This document shows positions 26,209-35,841 of a stretch of 64,000 nt of DNA, in pieces. Numbering within the stretch: position 1 is the first letter of the stretch; the number at the start of each line of letters is the position of its first letter. The stretch is from positions 202,726 to 266,725 of the forward strand of contig NZ_SMZJ02000005.1 in NCBI RefSeq assembly GCF_004358095.2, written 5' to 3'. The stretch is from Seonamhaeicola sediminis. Its GTDB lineage: Bacteria; Bacteroidota; Bacteroidia; Flavobacteriales; Flavobacteriaceae. The notes beneath the pieces are model-generated. The model saw nothing but the letters and a program-made list of their open reading frames with translations, did not search any database and was not told the origin of the DNA. The position numbers and the translations under genes are program-made.

Positions 26209-26889
26209 TTAGTTTTTGTTATTCTTTCTATAATGATTATTTAGAATTGGAACTAATGTTGTTGAACTTGCTCCAATAATGTCTCCAATAGCTCTTGAAG
26301 AAATTGTGGCTCCTGTGATTCCATCAATTTCCCAAGGGTTTTGTTTCTCTCCTTGTTTTACTGTAATAACCGTGTTTTTTATTTCTTTATTATCTGTTAA
26401 ACTAACATCTAATGCTTTAAAGTTGTTGAGAAATCGTTCTTCCTTTTCAATTTTATCTCCAAGTCCGGGGGTTTCTTTACTTTCTAATACTTGAAATCCT
26501 AAGATTATTTCCTCATCGGGTTTGTACCCATATAGAATTCTAATAATATCTGCATACCCTTGACCGGAAGCTTCAATGGCATACCCTACAATATTCTTAT
26601 TGTCGTCATATCCTGCATATACTGTTGTCTCCGCTTTTTCTCCTTCATTAAGTTCGAATAATTCCGAACTTTCATTCACACCAAAAGCTTGCATGTTAAC
26701 AGTTCCTGGCAATACTTCAAAAATTGCTTTTTCCAAAGCTTCAGCCTTTAATCGTTGTACACGAGGGAGTGTTAATTCAAAGGTGGATACAATAAGCAAT
26801 GCGCTCATGATTCCAATGCCTACCATAGCCAATAGCATTTTTTTACTACTTGCAGGGTTTTGTGTTTTTATATTAGCAACTTCACTCAT
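26209..26889 (-). CDS. rnfG: Rnf electron transport complex subunit G
   Basis: 226 residues: one N-terminal membrane helix and a periplasmic FMN-binding domain. The covalent FMN attachment motif is DGITGATISSRAIGD near residues 190-204. GYAIEASGQGYADIIRILYGY and SKETPGLGDKIE are also family blocks. FMN attachment needs the transferase ApbE, which is not in this window. Its start overlaps the rnfD stop by 4 bp. Confidence 0.94.
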   Translation of the reverse strand: MSEVANIKTQNPASSKKMLLAMVGIGIMSALLIVSTFELTLPRVQRLKAEALEKAIFEVLPGTVNMQAFGVNESSELFELNEGEKAETTVYAGYDDNKNIVGYAIEASGQGYADIIRILYGYKPDEEIILGFQVLESKETPGLGDKIEKEERFLNNFKALDVSLTDNKEIKNTVITVKQGEKQNPWEIDGITGATISSRAIGDIIGASSTTLVPILNNHYRKNNKN

Positions 26890-27905
26890 GCAGCTTTTAT
26901 TTTTCGTTTTGTTCCATACACCCTGTTTTTAATAACGGAATCTATGTGTGGTGAAATAGCGTTGGCTAATAGAATGGAATACATAACCCCTTCTGACAAA
27001 CCGCCCCAGACCCGTATTACAATTGTTAAAATACCTATAATAGCTCCATAAACCCATAAACCAAGAGGTGTAATTGGAGATGAAACCATATCTGTAGCCA
27101 TAAAAACAGCCCCAAGCATTAAACCACCTGAAAGGAGCATAAATACGGGTGATGGATATAATTCATTATTGAATATATAAAGTGCACCGCTCAATAAAAA
27201 AGCACTCAGTAGAACAGCTACGGGAATTCTCCAGGACATCATATTTCGTGCAATTAAGTAGATACCTCCTAATGCAATGATTATGGCACAGGTTTCTCCT
27301 GCTGAACCACTTACTTGACCAAAAGCCAACTCCATAGTTGATGTTGAAACACCATCAAATTTGAAGGCCGAAAGTGGAGTTGCGCCTGAAATAGCGTCAT
27401 AATGAGGCTCCATAAAAGGAAAAGTAAATACTGATTCGGAAACTGTCGTAAATCGGTCGGCAAGAAATGCCGGATGCCATGTAGTTATTGCTACCGGAAA
27501 TGCCGCTTGCAAAACGGCCCTAGCAACAAGTGCGGGGTTAAAAACATTATAACCCAATCCTCCAAAGATATATTTACCTAAAGCAATACCAATAACACCT
27601 CCTACGAAAGTCATCCATAAGGGAAAACTTGGAGGCAATGAAAGCCCTAAAAGCAGTCCCGTAATTATAGCTGAATAGTCATTAACTGTAGTTTCTTTTT
27701 TGGAAAGTTTACATAAAAAATGTTCAGTTAATACACTGGCAAACGTTGCCGTAAAAATGACCAGTAATGCATTTAAACCAAAAGAATAGATAGAGAAAAA
27801 TACAACAGGTAAAAGTGCCCAGACCACATTTTTCATAATGTATTCTGTACTTCGCCCTTTGACTATATGAGGCGACGAGCTAATATCTAAAGTCTTCTTA
27901 AGCAT
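26886..27905 (-). CDS. rnfD: Rnf electron transport complex subunit D
   Basis: 339 residues with about nine membrane segments. The second covalent FMN site SGATPLSAFK lies near residue 175. Other signatures are ALGKYIFGGLGYNVFNPALVARAVL and GGLMLGAVFMATDMVSSPITPLG. It overlaps rnfC by 8 bp. Confidence 0.95.
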   Translation of the reverse strand: MLKKTLDISSSPHIVKGRSTEYIMKNVVWALLPVVFFSIYSFGLNALLVIFTATFASVLTEHFLCKLSKKETTVNDYSAIITGLLLGLSLPPSFPLWMTFVGGVIGIALGKYIFGGLGYNVFNPALVARAVLQAAFPVAITTWHPAFLADRFTTVSESVFTFPFMEPHYDAISGATPLSAFKFDGVSTSTMELAFGQVSGSAGETCAIIIALGGIYLIARNMMSWRIPVAVLLSAFLLSGALYIFNNELYPSPVFMLLSGGLMLGAVFMATDMVSSPITPLGLWVYGAIIGILTIVIRVWGGLSEGVMYSILLANAISPHIDSVIKNRVYGTKRKIKAA

Positions 27906-29256
27906 TTACTTTTTCTTTTTTTTCTGCTTCACGCTTTCTTACAATTCGTTTTGACAATCTGAAATACTGTACCAATGGGATATGAGACGGGCATACATAA
28001 GAACATGAACCACATTCAAAGCAGTCCATTAGATTATAGTTAGAAGCCATTTCATCATATGCCTCAAATTTTGCCAGTATGCCCAATTTTGATGGGTTCA
28101 ATAAAATAGGGCAAGCATCAACACAGGCACCACACTTAATACAGGGGTATGTTTTGGGAGACCTTTTAATATCCTTTTTTGTAAAGACTAAAATACCTGA
28201 AGTTCCCTTTACAATAGAGATATCAAGGTTTGAAACAGCTACGCCCATCATGGGACCACCCATGTAAACTTCACTTATTTCTTCATCAACGCCAACCTGC
28301 TCCAGAACAAAACGTAAAGGGGTGCCTATTGGGATGGTGTAATTTCCTTTTTTTCTAACTCCAGGACCGGTTATAGTAATTACCCGTTCCTGTATGCCTT
28401 GACCATGAGGTAATAATCTACCAATCTCGGCAGTGGTAGCTACATTTACCACAACCACACCAACTTCTATTGGAAGCTTTCCTGAAGGAATTTCTTTACC
28501 TAAAGTTGCAGTTACAAGCATTTTCTCAGCTCCTTGAGGATATTTTACTGGAAGCACTTGTACAGAAACAGGCAATCCTTCTGGAATATACTTATTTAAA
28601 TGATTAGCGGCATCTTGCTTATTGGATTCAATGCCAATAATTGCTTTTCTGGCTCCTGTAGCTTTTAATAAATATTTAATTCCTGTGAAAATGTCAGTTT
28701 CTTGTTCTAACATGACCCGGTGGTCTGTTGTCAAATAGGGTTCACATTCAATTCCATTAATAATTAATGTTTCACATTTTTTACCATCAGGAACTTTTAA
28801 CTTTACATGTGTTGGAAAAGCAGCACCACCCAATCCTACAATTCCCGCATTTTGAATTCCCTGAAGAATTTCTTCGGGAGTAGCGGTATCTGGATCAATT
28901 GGTTCTCCTTCAAGAACTTCTTGGGTTGAAGAAGGAAAGGCTTCAAGAAAAATACCTTGAGACATTTTTCCTGAAATGGTAGGAACATTTGCAATTTTTC
29001 TAATAGTTCCGGAAACCGGGGCGTGTAAAGGCACGGAAACATAACCTCCAGCTTTAGCCAACAACTGTCCACGATGCACTTCCTGTCCTTCACGAACAAC
29101 TATTTGTGATGGTGCACCTATATGTTGCCCCATTGGTAAAATAATAACCGGAGGAAATGGAAATTGCTTTATAGGCAATTTATTGGTTTCCTCCTTACTT
29201 TCTGGAGGATGGATACCGTGTTTAAACGTATTTTTATGAAAATTGAAAAACGCCAT
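27898..29256 (-). CDS. rnfC: Rnf electron transport complex subunit C
   Basis: Soluble NADH/FMN- and iron-sulfur-binding subunit. 452 residues: GIHPPESKEETNKLPIKQFPFPPVIILPMGQHIGAP at the N-terminus, VGLGGAAFPTHVKLKVP (nucleotide/FMN loop), INGIECEPYLTTDHRVM, YMGGPMMGVAV, then two 4Fe-4S motifs, CIKCGACVDACP and CFECGSCSYVCP. It follows the PFOR gene by 15 bp. Confidence 0.95.
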   Translation of the reverse strand: MAFFNFHKNTFKHGIHPPESKEETNKLPIKQFPFPPVIILPMGQHIGAPSQIVVREGQEVHRGQLLAKAGGYVSVPLHAPVSGTIRKIANVPTISGKMSQGIFLEAFPSSTQEVLEGEPIDPDTATPEEILQGIQNAGIVGLGGAAFPTHVKLKVPDGKKCETLIINGIECEPYLTTDHRVMLEQETDIFTGIKYLLKATGARKAIIGIESNKQDAANHLNKYIPEGLPVSVQVLPVKYPQGAEKMLVTATLGKEIPSGKLPIEVGVVVVNVATTAEIGRLLPHGQGIQERVITITGPGVRKKGNYTIPIGTPLRFVLEQVGVDEEISEVYMGGPMMGVAVSNLDISIVKGTSGILVFTKKDIKRSPKTYPCIKCGACVDACPILLNPSKLGILAKFEAYDEMASNYNLMDCFECGSCSYVCPSHIPLVQYFRLSKRIVRKREAEKKEKVNA

Positions 29257-29271
29257 TACACCATTTATATA

Positions 29272-32200
29272 TTAATTATACTTCTCTCCTCGGCTAATCC
29301 ATTTTTCCATATCCTTTGCCAATTTATCAGCAGGAAGTCCTGGGTGAATGACACCAGCTGTACATTTTTCGGCTGCTTTAACCAAATCTTCGTAAGGTCC
29401 TGCTTTAGGATTCTTTATAAACGCTTTGTTATCTGCATTGTATTCAAAAATGTTAGCGTTAATCTTAATGCATTCATCACATGACGTACATTCATCTGTT
29501 TCTAACCATGGTGCCATATATTCTCCATTAGATGATTCCTGAACAGACCCATTATTGTTTTCTGATGGTTTTCCCAACGTCATTTTCAGAAAGTCGTTAC
29601 CATTACCGCCACTTGCAAGTTGCATAAGTCCTTGAGCTATATTTCCAACCACTTCGTTTCTTATCTTTTCTTCAAGATTTTCTTCTTTTGGTTTTTCTAT
29701 TTCTACGCCAGCAATATCACGTAGCATCAACCAGAAATCACGTCGTTCTTCACAAGAATCAACAATAGGTTTCGCCACTAGTACTCGGTTGAGTTTTTGA
29801 TTTTTGTCTACTGCCCAGATATAAGGGAACCTCTCTTCGCGTTCGCTTTCATCTAATTCTAAAAAGTCTGCTAACAGTATCATATTATCATTCCAGGCAT
29901 TACGTGGCACTTTTCTAAAGTGTTTTCTAAATCGTGCTTCCGTTAATGCAAAGTCTGCAAACGTCATTGGTAATTCCATGCGTTGTTCCTGACCATATTC
30001 TAGATATTTTAGGCTGTACATTGGCCAAATTTTATCCATAGCTGGATTTCCTGATAAATCAAAAGCTTCTTTGGCTTTTATTCCATGATCTGGATTGTAT
30101 TTGAATATGGGGTATGCTCTAGATTCAACAGCAAGTTTAGCCTGATGTGCACCTAAATCGTCTGCTACGCCATGTTCAGGTTGGCAGGTTGTGTATAGAT
30201 TGAAAAGTGCAGGGCGCTTGGTCATTAAGCCATCAATAAATCCTTCAATCATTTGGCTTGTATTGGCCAATGTAGCTTGCATAACGTAGGTGTTCCTGTG
30301 AGCCATGGCAATAAGACCAATCTCTTTTCTAGGTTCGCTTTTTCCTTTCCATACTTTACCATATTGAGCCATATCTGAAACCTGACCAATAAATCCAGAA
30401 GTACATGCTTGACCACCTGTATTAGAATATACCTGTGTATCAACAATAATTACTTTAATTGGTTTTCCTGAAGCCATAAGACGAGATAAGTTTTGGAAAC
30501 CTATATCATACATAGCGCCGTCGCCTCCTAGTGCTACTACTGGTGGACAAAGCAACCATTCTTCATCGGTAAATTGTTTCCAAGTGAAGTAGGTGAAAAA
30601 GTCATCATGCTCATCAGGATCATATTTTCCTTTAAGCTCCAATTCTGCTTTACGAATTGTTCTAAAGCCATCAGCCATTTTCGCCATATGACCTTCAAAG
30701 ATTCCCATGGCCATTGAAGGAGAGTCTTGGAATAAATGATTTGCCCAAGGAAATGGATATGGGTTAAACGGCCACGTACTGCCCCAAACCGATGTACAAC
30801 CGGTAGAGTTAAGCATACCCATGTTAGATCTACCTTTACCAGTAGTTCCATTGGTATATTTCCATCGGAGTTTTTTTAATTGAGCCAGCAATTGGGTGAC
30901 GTCACGCAACCATTCCTGATCAATAGGTTCTCCACCTTGTTCAGATTCTAATCTACGAGTTATTTCAGCCATAGTTAAATCTGAATTTTGCATTTCAGTA
31001 ACAATTTTAGACATGGTTTCAGAATCGGTTAATTTCACCGGATTCATTAACTTAATCTGAATATGTTTTTCTAACTTATCTATTAATTCTTCCAAATACG
31101 CCATGTGTTTTTCAATACGCGGCTGCATAAGAGATTCAACTGTTGCCGTGAAAATATGTACTACAGATTTTTCAGAACAACCTAAACAAGCACCATCTCC
31201 ACTGGCAAAATTCAAGTAAGCATCTTTATTTAAAAGGATGGTTTCTAGTGGCCCTATTTTTTCCTCAAGATTATCAATACGATTGAATTTTTGAGGCGTA
31301 TTAGGTAGGTCTAACCAAAAATCCCATTCCTTGTTCAACCTTACAATAGAGCCTTCGGTTTGAGGTATTGTAATAAGAGCTCCATCATTACATACTTTTA
31401 CACATTCCATACACCCTTTACATGTAGTAGGATTAATGGTTATACTGAATAACCCACCACTGTTTTCTTCTTTTTTCTCGTGTAAATCGTAATAAGGTCT
31501 GGTTAAAGCAAATTTAAACTCACCTAATTCATCTTTAAACCAATCGAATTCTTTGATTAATTCTGGACTGTTTTTAAACTCATCAAGCGTCATATCAATT
31601 GCATGTTGAATGAAATCATTAACGGTTTCTCCACTTTTTGAGGTAGAAAATAATTTCCGAACATGACCTTCCAGTTTTCTAACAGCTTTAGGTAGGTGTT
31701 CTACTTTTCCGTGACTCTTTTTCACACGTTTTACAATAGTGTCGAAAACATCAGATACTTCACTTACAAGTCCTGGTATAGCGGTATCCGGACAAATGGT
31801 GTAACAGTCACCGCAGGCAGTACAGTTGTTAGGAATCCATTCTGGATGTTCAAAACGAATACCTGTCATATCTCTAAATACAGATGAAACCGCAGGCATT
31901 ACACTTAAACCAATGAAAGGATCGGTGAGGTTATCATTACCCATTCCTTTTAAGTAAAAGTTTCCTGTTTGCTCCCAGAAGCGATGAATATCACTAAGTT
32001 TTGATTCGCTCTGAGGAATGTCTTTTATCATCTTAGGGATAGGTACGCCTTCAACAACGCTTCCATTTTTCTTGTTTTTTGCACCAAGTACTTTATTATG
32101 AACTTCATGAACTTCATCAAAACCACGTTTTACAACACGCATATTATCATCAACAATACGTTGGCCTTTAGATCCAAATTTATCTTGTAATTGGTCCTCA

Positions 32201-34215
32201 ATAGCTTTCAATAACTTTTCTTCTGAAAGACCAGATTTTTTCATTAGCGGTGAAGCAGCGAAAAATGCTCCTTGGAAAGCTATTCCTTGCATACGTAATT
32301 GTAGTTCAGGATCGGTGGCTTCTTCTCGTGCTATTTTAAATCCATCAATATAGAACACATGGATATCATTATCAACGATTATTTTTTGATAGTGTTCTGG
32401 AATTTCTGCCCAAACTTCATCAGGGGTGTTTTTATCGCTTTGTATAATAAAACTACCTCCTTTTTTAAGTCCAGCTAGTGCGTTGGTGTGTTTAAATACA
32501 TTAGGGTCTGGTGATAGAACCACATCTACAAAGTAATATTCACAATTTATTCTGATAGGTTCAGCAGCAGCAGCTAGGTAATAGGTAGTGGGTTGTCCTT
32601 TTTTCTCTGAACCATATTTTGGATTTGCTTTAATATTATATCCTAGTAACTCATATAGGGTCATCGCTAGATTCTTACCAGTTGTAATAGCACCCCAACC
32701 ACCTATGGAGTGGAAACGTACGGTAATAGCATCTTTTGGCATGAGGTTAGGGTTTTCAGACCCCCTTACAGCCAATTCCTTAACACGTGGGTAAGATTCT
32801 TCTATAGTTTCTTGATATGCTTTTTGCTTTGGTGAAGCAGGTACTTGCTTAATAAAATCTATGGACAAGTAGAATTGTTTTTTATGTTTACCATTTGGTA
32901 ACATATTTTCAATAGCTCCAATGATACCCTCAGGTTGCAAGTCTCGGCTACCTAAACCAAAAGCTCCTGAATATATTGCAGGTATATCTGATAAAGAATA
33001 TGAAGTTAGTTCAGGATAAGGTTTTTGTTTTTTGTTTATACCGTTTTCAATACACTTGTTTAATACAGAACGTACTTCGCGAGTGATTGGAGAATCAACT
33101 GCTAATGGTTGATCAAGTCGTTCTAAGATAGTAACGGCTTTTTTACCTTTTAGTATGTCTCCTAGCATATCTGATGGGAATGGTCTGAACATAACAAGGT
33201 CAACTACTCCAACTTTAATTCCGCGAGTTTCACGTAAATAATCTACAACTACTTCGGCGCTTGGCACTAAACTTCCTTGGCCTAATATAAGGTAATCTGC
33301 ATCCTCTGCTTTATAAGTCATAACACGTTGATAGCGTCTGCCGGTAAGTTTGTAGTACTCCTCAAAAGCTTGATCTGTCAATGCTTGAATGTGATCAAAG
33401 AAGAACGGGCGTTGGGCGGCAACACTTTGCATATAAGAATCCTGATTTTGTACAATACCAGCCATTAATGGATTGTCTACATCCCAAATTTCAGGAATAC
33501 GTCTACGTGTTTCGCCATAAATAATACGTTGGGCGGGTGTTGGAGTGTCAATGATATCATCAGGTCGCCCTAGGTATTCTTTTATCAGTTCGCGTTCTGG
33601 TAATAGAAACGACTCTATTAAATGAGTAGTTAAAAACCCATCTTGTGCAATAATACCAGGGGTAAGTGCTAATTCTGCAATGCGGTGAGCAATGATATTC
33701 AAATCAGCAACATGTTGCGCTTTTTTAGCAAACATTTGAAAGAATCCAGTGTCATCAACAGCGTGATAGTCATCATGTCCTGCGTGAACATTTAAAGTTG
33801 ATTTAGTCATGGCACGAGCACCAATATTCAGTACATAGGTGAGGCGTTTACCAACGGCAGCATATAGCGATTCGTGCATATAAGCAATCCCCTGACCAGA
33901 AGAAAAGTTAGCTGCACGCAACCCCGTCATTGATAAACCTGCAGTAACTGCAGCAGCAGCATGTTCGCCTTCAGGTTCAACAAATATTAAAGGTTTATCA
34001 GAAATATTTAAGTGCCCTTTTGCAGCTGCATCTGCCCAATATTCACCCATTTGAGTTGAGGGTGTGATAGGATATGCACCCGCAGCATCGGTAGATTCGC
34101 GTTCACACATAATTGCTGCCGTGTTTCCATCAGTAGCAATAGGTTTACCAGGATACTTAAACTCAGTTAACTTGTTCTTCTTACCTAATTTCTTTTTTAA
34201 AATCGACGTGCCCAT
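29272..34215 (-). CDS. nifJ: Pyruvate:ferredoxin (flavodoxin) oxidoreductase, large form with C-terminal ferredoxin domain
   Basis: 1647 residues against about 1180 for usual NifJ. The order is the pyrimidine/alpha domain (TDAAGAYPITPSTQMGEYW at about 40), the gamma domain (HSIGGWGAITTGKNLAMT, about 505), and a first cluster motif CTACGDCYTICP (about 797). An insert of roughly 80 residues precedes the second cluster CKGCMECVKVC (about 930). Then come CLGCSEKS (about 1006), a second charged insert, TGCTSVWGSTWPFNPYPFPW, and the ThDP motif GGDGAMYDIGFQN (about 1226). A C-terminal single 4Fe-4S ferredoxin domain (CTSCDECIKINANIFEY, about 1575) completes it. First gene of the PFOR-rnf operon. Oxidises pyruvate to acetyl-CoA and CO2 with ferredoxin; pyruvate as substrate is inferred. 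Confidence 0.92.
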   Translation of the reverse strand: MGTSILKKKLGKKNKLTEFKYPGKPIATDGNTAAIMCERESTDAAGAYPITPSTQMGEYWADAAAKGHLNISDKPLIFVEPEGEHAAAAVTAGLSMTGLRAANFSSGQGIAYMHESLYAAVGKRLTYVLNIGARAMTKSTLNVHAGHDDYHAVDDTGFFQMFAKKAQHVADLNIIAHRIAELALTPGIIAQDGFLTTHLIESFLLPERELIKEYLGRPDDIIDTPTPAQRIIYGETRRRIPEIWDVDNPLMAGIVQNQDSYMQSVAAQRPFFFDHIQALTDQAFEEYYKLTGRRYQRVMTYKAEDADYLILGQGSLVPSAEVVVDYLRETRGIKVGVVDLVMFRPFPSDMLGDILKGKKAVTILERLDQPLAVDSPITREVRSVLNKCIENGINKKQKPYPELTSYSLSDIPAIYSGAFGLGSRDLQPEGIIGAIENMLPNGKHKKQFYLSIDFIKQVPASPKQKAYQETIEESYPRVKELAVRGSENPNLMPKDAITVRFHSIGGWGAITTGKNLAMTLYELLGYNIKANPKYGSEKKGQPTTYYLAAAAEPIRINCEYYFVDVVLSPDPNVFKHTNALAGLKKGGSFIIQSDKNTPDEVWAEIPEHYQKIIVDNDIHVFYIDGFKIAREEATDPELQLRMQGIAFQGAFFAASPLMKKSGLSEEKLLKAIEDQLQDKFGSKGQRIVDDNMRVVKRGFDEVHEVHNKVLGAKNKKNGSVVEGVPIPKMIKDIPQSESKLSDIHRFWEQTGNFYLKGMGNDNLTDPFIGLSVMPAVSSVFRDMTGIRFEHPEWIPNNCTACGDCYTICPDTAIPGLVSEVSDVFDTIVKRVKKSHGKVEHLPKAVRKLEGHVRKLFSTSKSGETVNDFIQHAIDMTLDEFKNSPELIKEFDWFKDELGEFKFALTRPYYDLHEKKEENSGGLFSITINPTTCKGCMECVKVCNDGALITIPQTEGSIVRLNKEWDFWLDLPNTPQKFNRIDNLEEKIGPLETILLNKDAYLNFASGDGACLGCSEKSVVHIFTATVESLMQPRIEKHMAYLEELIDKLEKHIQIKLMNPVKLTDSETMSKIVTEMQNSDLTMAEITRRLESEQGGEPIDQEWLRDVTQLLAQLKKLRWKYTNGTTGKGRSNMGMLNSTGCTSVWGSTWPFNPYPFPWANHLFQDSPSMAMGIFEGHMAKMADGFRTIRKAELELKGKYDPDEHDDFFTYFTWKQFTDEEWLLCPPVVALGGDGAMYDIGFQNLSRLMASGKPIKVIIVDTQVYSNTGGQACTSGFIGQVSDMAQYGKVWKGKSEPRKEIGLIAMAHRNTYVMQATLANTSQMIEGFIDGLMTKRPALFNLYTTCQPEHGVADDLGAHQAKLAVESRAYPIFKYNPDHGIKAKEAFDLSGNPAMDKIWPMYSLKYLEYGQEQRMELPMTFADFALTEARFRKHFRKVPRNAWNDNMILLADFLELDESEREERFPYIWAVDKNQKLNRVLVAKPIVDSCEERRDFWLMLRDIAGVEIEKPKEENLEEKIRNEVVGNIAQGLMQLASGGNGNDFLKMTLGKPSENNNGSVQESSNGEYMAPWLETDECTSCDECIKINANIFEYNADNKAFIKNPKAGPYEDLVKAAEKCTAGVIHPGLPADKLAKDMEKWISRGEKYN

Positions 34216-34611
34216 AAGATGAGAATTTTAATGTATTATTTAGTGTTTTGTTGCCAATAACTATTATATAATGAACCAACTGTTTTTTTTATACAGTTGG
34301 CAAATAAATAAAGCTTTCCATCTGACTAAATTCAGTACTATATTCACATCCTTACAATAGTACTCAAATCAGAAAGATTGAGTTTTCTGTTGATGGTTTG
34401 ACAGTTTTTCAACAAAACTCTACAGTGTCATCTTCATTAATCGTTAGTGGGATTTAGTCAGCTATACTCTAGAATATATGTCAAAGCGGGATTTAAAGTT
34501 ATTTAAATATAAGTTCTCATTTTATGACATTTGTCAGGAACAGCTAGAATGGTAGGATTACAAGAAGTTTTGAGAAGAAACTTATTCTGATAAAATAGAT
34601 TGAAAGGGAAT
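34216..34611. other. 396-bp spacer and leader upstream of the PFOR-rnf operon
   Basis: No gene seen. Contains a strong hairpin (34276-34300) and a palindromic TGACA-TT-TGTCA at 34525-34536 of Crp/Fnr-site size. No exact TAnnTTTG box was found on the minus strand, so the promoter is not placed. Confidence 0.5.
34276..34300 (-). promoter_or_regulatory. Stem-loop in the leader of the PFOR-rnf operon
   Basis: CCAACTGT (34276-34283) pairs perfectly with ACAGTTGG (34293-34300) around a T-rich 9-nt loop, 61 bp before the PFOR start codon. There is no U-run after it on the minus strand, so it is not a plain terminator. Could be an mRNA leader structure or a binding site. Confidence 0.4.
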
Positions 34612-34647
34612 AAAAAAAAGCCTCCATCTTAAAGAGATGAAGGCTTT
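34612..34647 (-). terminator. Rho-independent terminator of tRNA-Leu
   Basis: A 13-bp stem with one mismatch (34617-34629 with 34635-34647) and a 5-nt loop. Read on the minus strand it ends in AGGCTTTTTTTT, right after the tRNA 3' end. Confidence 0.8.
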
Positions 34648-34648
34648 G

Positions 34649-34730
34649 TACTCAAGGTGGGAATCGAACCCACACTCCCGAAGGAACTGGATTTTGAATC
34701 CAGCGCGTCTACCAATTCCGCCACTTGAGC
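34649..34730 (-). tRNA. tRNA-Leu (anticodon CAA)
   Basis: The 82-nt cloverleaf begins GCTCAAG and closes with CTTGAGT plus discriminator A. D-arm GTGGCGGAATTGGTAGACG, anticodon stem CTGGA/TCCAG with loop TTCAAAA (anticodon at 34694-34696), a long variable arm as expected for leucine, and T-arm GTGGGTTCGATTCCCAC. The CCA end is not encoded. Confidence 0.95.
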
Positions 34731-34743
34731 GTTTTTAGGACAG

Positions 34744-34777
34744 CAAAAATAGCTTTTTTTTCTATTTTACGCACAAA
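34744..34777 (-). promoter_or_regulatory. Promoter of tRNA-Leu (-33 TTTG, -7 TATTTTTG)
   Basis: On the minus strand TTTG (34777-34774), 22 bases, then TATTTTTG (34751-34744), matching the Bacteroidota consensus TTTG-N17-23-TAnnTTTG. The tRNA 5' end lies 13 bases downstream. Confidence 0.65.
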
Positions 34778-34816
34778 AATACAGGTGAATATACTTTTCA
34801 GGTAAAAATAAATGTA

Positions 34817-34824
34817 TAAATTTG
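34817..34824 (+). promoter_or_regulatory. -7 element (TAAATTTG) upstream of prs
   Basis: TAAATTTG matches TAnnTTTG exactly and lies 51 bases before the prs ATG. No clean -33 TTTG at normal spacing. Confidence 0.5.
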
Positions 34825-34875
34825 CACCTCGTTTAAAAAAGCAGTGCTTAAACACTAAAAAACAACACGTTAACC

Positions 34876-35817
34876 ATGCCTATTGTAATTACAGAAGCTA
34901 AAATTTTTGCTTGTACACAAAGTGTAGAGCTAGGAGAAAAAATTGCTAAAGCTTTTGGAGCCGAATTGGGTAATGTAATTACTTCTACCTATAGTGATGG
35001 TGAATTTCAACCATCTTATGAAGAATCTATACGAGGTACTAGGATTTTTATTATTGGGTCTACACATCCTAGCCCCAGAAATTTAATGGAAATGTTGTTA
35101 ATGATTGATGCTGCAAAACGTGCCTCTGCTAGACATATAACAGCAGTAATGCCATATTTTGGATGGGCAAGACAAGATAGAAAAGATAAACCACGTGTGC
35201 CAATTGCTGCAAAAATGATAGCCAAAATGCTAGAAACGGCTGGTGCTACACGAATTATAACCATGGACTTACATGCAGACCAAATTCAGGGGTTCTTTGA
35301 GAAGCCTGTTGATCACTTGTTTGCATCTACCATTTTCCTGCCTTATTTAAGAAGTTTAAACCTTGACAACCTCACTATTGCTTCTCCAGACATGGGAGGG
35401 TCTAAAAGAGCTTATGCCTATTCTAAGGCTTTAGAAAGTGATGTAGTTATATGTTATAAGCAACGAGCCAAAGCTAACGTGATTTCACACATGGAGCTCA
35501 TTGGAGATGTTACTGGTAAAAATGTAGTACTTGTAGATGATATGGTAGATACGGCTGGAACACTTACAAAAGCTGCAGACTTAATGATTGAACGTGGTGC
35601 ATTAAGTGTTAGAGCTATTTGTACTCATCCAGTTTTGTCTGGAAAAGCTTATGAAAACTTAGAAAATTCAAAATTAGAAGAACTTATAGTAACAGACTCT
35701 ATTCCTTTAACACAAAAAAGTAATAAAATTAGAGTGTTAAGTTGTGCCAATTTATTTGCAGAGGTAATGGAGAAGGTTCACAACAACCAAAGTATAAGTT
35801 CAAAATTTGTAATGTAA
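34876..35817 (+). CDS. prs: Ribose-phosphate pyrophosphokinase
   Basis: Makes PRPP from ribose 5-phosphate and ATP. 313 residues with VMPYFGWARQDRKDKPRVPIAAKM, TMDLHADQIQGFF, SPDMGGSKRAYAYSK and the PRPP-binding loop VVLVDDMVDTAGTLTKAADLM. Followed 24 bp later by rplY, the usual flavobacterial pair; the two share one terminator. Confidence 0.97.
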   Translation: MPIVITEAKIFACTQSVELGEKIAKAFGAELGNVITSTYSDGEFQPSYEESIRGTRIFIIGSTHPSPRNLMEMLLMIDAAKRASARHITAVMPYFGWARQDRKDKPRVPIAAKMIAKMLETAGATRIITMDLHADQIQGFFEKPVDHLFASTIFLPYLRSLNLDNLTIASPDMGGSKRAYAYSKALESDVVICYKQRAKANVISHMELIGDVTGKNVVLVDDMVDTAGTLTKAADLMIERGALSVRAICTHPVLSGKAYENLENSKLEELIVTDSIPLTQKSNKIRVLSCANLFAEVMEKVHNNQSISSKFVM

Positions 35818-35841
35818 ATTAATAATTAAATTTAAATAGAA

